Shown one piece after another: positions 37,201 to 38,160 of a stretch of DNA of 38,160 nt (the first letter of the stretch is position 1; every line of letters begins with the position of its first letter). The notes under the pieces are model-generated. The model was given only the letters and a program-made list of their open reading frames with translations. It was not told the origin of the DNA and made no database searches. Origin of the DNA: Roseivirga sp. UBA6061 (lineage in GTDB: Bacteria > Bacteroidota > Bacteroidia > Cytophagales > Cyclobacteriaceae); NCBI GenBank assembly GCA_002427745.1, contig DIYF01000018.1, positions 1-38,160 on the forward strand. Reading direction: 5' to 3'. A program made the translations under genes and the position numbers.

Positions 37201-38160
37201 TTACAGCTTTGTAGAAGGAGACGGTGATACCGACAATGAACTGTTTACCATCCAGAATGGAAGTGAGTTGTTTTCAACCACCAGCTTTGACTTTGAAACC
37301 AAATCGAGCTTTTCAGTAAGAATTAAGTCTACTGATCAGGCAGGAGAGAGCATAGCATCTTCCTTCACGCTTACCATTACTGATGTCAATGACGCTCCGA
37401 CAGAGATCCTTCTGTCACAGGCTGAATTGGACGAGAACAATGCCCCGGGTGATGTGATCGGAACTTTCAGTAGCACTGATCAGGATGCGGGAGATACGCA
37501 TACCTACAGCCTGACAGCCGGTACCGGAGATGAGGATAATGCCAGCTTTAGCATCAATGAAAGTGGCGAGTTGTTGGCCGGAACAAGCTTTGACTTTGAG
37601 CAGCAGTCCGGCTATTCTGTCCGGGTGACAAGCACTGACTCAGAGGGCGCAACCTTTGCCGTATCTTTTGCCATAGCCATCAATGATATGAACGAAAGCT
37701 CAACAGTGATTGCCCTTTCGGCCAATTCATTGGCAGAGAACAATACGGTTGGTGATGCGATCGGAGATTTCAGTACTACTGACCCGGATAATGCAGAAAC
37801 CTTTACTTATGCCCTGGTGACCGGAGAAGGTGATACCGATAATGCCTCATTCGATATTGATGGCAGTTCACTCAAAGCAGCAGCAGCTTTTGATCATGAA
37901 AGCCAAAGCAGCTATAGCATTCGGGTCCGCTCTACAGACAGTCAATCCAATGAACTGGAAACAGTTTTCTCTATCACGGTTCAGGATGTCAATGAAGCTC
38001 CAACAGCCTTAGCTCTCTCCAACAGTACAGTGGAAGAGAATCAGGCAGAGAGTACCTCTATTGGTGATTTGTCCACTACTGATGTAGATGATGGAGATAG
38101 CTTTGTCTACAGCTTTGTAGAAGGAGATGGCGATGATGACAATGAACTGTTTACCATCCA
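34247..38160 (+). CDS. Giant secreted cadherin-repeat protein (3' end outside window)
   Basis: ATG at 34247, 8 bases after the previous stop. The frame stays open to the window end (1304 codons). The signal peptide is FGWLLLLLLWSVTTLKGQN. Residues about 28-145 form a domain homologous to residues 2698-2810 of the upstream protein (DWTVNPGEFQFSMTMV against DWTVEPSDYQFSMSLV). From about 146 the protein is a string of roughly 100-residue cadherin-like repeats: DEN near the start, TDxDxGDxHTY, GDxDNxxFxI, FDFE in the place of the LDRE motif, and DVNEAP in the place of DxNDNxP. These are expected calcium sites. About twelve repeats are visible, the last one cut. Repeats 5 onward form a 906-bp three-domain unit repeated almost identically. 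The tail is not visible, but a T9SS sorting domain would be expected. Inferred role: long calcium-stiffened adhesin stalk working with the LamG protein. Confidence 0.93.
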   Translation, partial: MRLLKYKVERFGWLLLLLLWSVTTLKGQNAPDWTVNPGEFQFSMTMVASVRVDNVLSADAGDQVGVFVNDELRGTGKLSVEVPSSGALVAFIQVYSNEVSGEVLSFKIYDASADQVVDAVNAEVFEDGKKLGGNQEPYEVTNNTIPSAIQLSTDNFDENLSVGTQVAAFSNNDPDEEETHSYVLVSGEGDDHNSRFSIDGAALKTDVAFDYEELASLSLRVKVTDSKGAEYSQVLTMSVNDVNDAPTAINLDNDHIDENAALSSQVGALESEDQDAEDTHTYTLVDGEGDTHNAFFQINGGSIVSQEIFDFEALSELSIRVRSTDETGDFFEQAFSIQVNDINDAPSGMSLSSTDINENAGSNAMIGTLSSQDEDAEDTHTYAFAEGEGDDGNAVFTLRNGGELFAIEDFDFETRSTYSIRLATTDNDGLTFSKTFEITVNDINEAPVAILLSNSSIDENSADGTVIGNLSSSDPDTGDNHQYTLIAGAGDEGNAAFSINDNDQLVASEVFDFEQQATYSVRIESMDAGGLTLAQIFTINVNNLNEGSTVIALSANSLAENNTVGDAIGDFSTTDPDNAETFTYALVTGDGDTDNASFDIDGSSLKAAAAFDHESQSSYSIRVRSTDSQSNQLEAVFSITVQDVNEAPTALALSNSTVEENQAESTSIGDLSTTDVDDGDSFVYSFVEGDGDTDNELFTIQNGNELFSTTSFDFETKSSFSVRIKSTDQTGESVASSFTLTITDVNDAPTEVLLSQADLDENNAPGKVIGTFSSTDQDAGDTHTYSLTAGTGDEDNASFSINESGELLAGESFDFEQQSSYSIRVTSTDSEGAAFAASFAIAINDLNESSTVIALSANSLAENNTVGDAIGDFSTTDPDNAETFTYALVAGDGDSDNESFDIDGSSLKAAAAFDHESQSSYSIRVRSTDSQSNELEAVFSITIQDVNEAPTALALSNSTVEENQAESTSIGDLSTTDVDDGDSFVYSFVEGDGDTDNELFTIQNGSELFSTTSFDFETKSSFSVRIKSTDQAGESIASSFTLTITDVNDAPTEILLSQAELDENNAPGDVIGTFSSTDQDAGDTHTYSLTAGTGDEDNASFSINESGELLAGTSFDFEQQSGYSVRVTSTDSEGATFAVSFAIAINDMNESSTVIALSANSLAENNTVGDAIGDFSTTDPDNAETFTYALVTGEGDTDNASFDIDGSSLKAAAAFDHESQSSYSIRVRSTDSQSNELETVFSITVQDVNEAPTALALSNSTVEENQAESTSIGDLSTTDVDDGDSFVYSFVEGDGDDDNELFTI
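35891..38160 (+). repeat. 906-bp near-identical in-frame tandem repeat (two full copies plus part of a third)
   Basis: The landmark ACAGTGATTG begins at 35891, 36797 and 37703, exactly 906 bases apart each time. 906 bases equal 302 codons, or three cadherin-like domains (ALSANSLAENN, ALSNSTVEEN and LLSQADLDENN types). Copies differ by a few scattered bases per hundred, many of them silent, and none breaks the frame. The third copy is cut by the window end, so the true number is unknown. Confidence 0.95.

Noticed and set aside
36012..38012. Small recurring plus-strand ORFs in the tandem region
   Set aside because: They lie in another frame of the 906-bp repeat and recur only because the repeat does.

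Overview
The window is about 38 kb of a Bacteroidota genome, most likely a marine-type member of Cytophagales. The order-level placement is inference. The phylum rests on four things seen in the sequence: type IX secretion system (T9SS) C-terminal sorting tails of both classes, a PorP/SprF-family outer-membrane protein, a one-piece hybrid two-component regulator with Reg_prop propeller, Y_Y_Y, kinase, receiver and AraC parts, and TAnnTTTG-type promoter boxes with no clear Shine-Dalgarno sequences. Nearly all coding capacity goes into four giant secreted beta-rich proteins. Two of them are cut by the window edges.

Layout. (1) 3-7343 (+): the 3' part of a giant Ig/cadherin protein ending in a gliding-motility-type (type B) T9SS tail. 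Four bases later comes 7348-8988 (+), a PorP/SprF barrel fused through a charged coiled coil to an OmpA peptidoglycan-binding domain. A clear terminator follows. (2) 8989-9328: gene-free, with that terminator, an 18-bp perfect palindrome and a good Bacteroidota promoter. (3) 9329-19213 (+): a 3294-residue protein with two NHL propellers, many Ig-like domains, a BspA-type repeat block and a type A T9SS tail. Seven bases later comes a small lipoprotein, 19221-19667. (4) 19668-19785: a hairpin-rich element that looks like a dispersed Bacteroidota repeat. (5) 19786-23919 (-): the hybrid two-component regulator, convergent with the lipoprotein gene. (6) 23920-24611: a divergent regulatory region with an 11-bp inverted repeat, a -7-like box and a 38-codon signal-peptide-like ORF. 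(7) 24612-34238 (+): a 3208-residue FnIII/LamG protein with a type A tail. Eight bases later, 34247 to beyond 38160 (+), a cadherin-repeat protein containing near-identical 906-bp tandem repeats.

How the genes may work together (inference). The locus builds a cell-surface adhesin or matrix layer exported by the T9SS. The type B protein is probably held by its own PorP/SprF partner, which here carries its own peptidoglycan anchor. The type A proteins would be processed and attached by the general T9SS sortase route. The hybrid regulator sits between the two giant-protein units and is a candidate sensor-regulator of one or both.

Most notable observations: the PorP/SprF-OmpA fusion; three cases where a complete domain (an NHL propeller, one LamG, a pair of LamGs) appears to be inserted inside another beta-sandwich domain; a roughly 400-residue unnamed module with two Ser/Thr-rich amphipathic segments; and the 906-bp tandem array running off the end of the window. 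I found no CRISPR array, tRNA, rRNA, transposase or phage gene.
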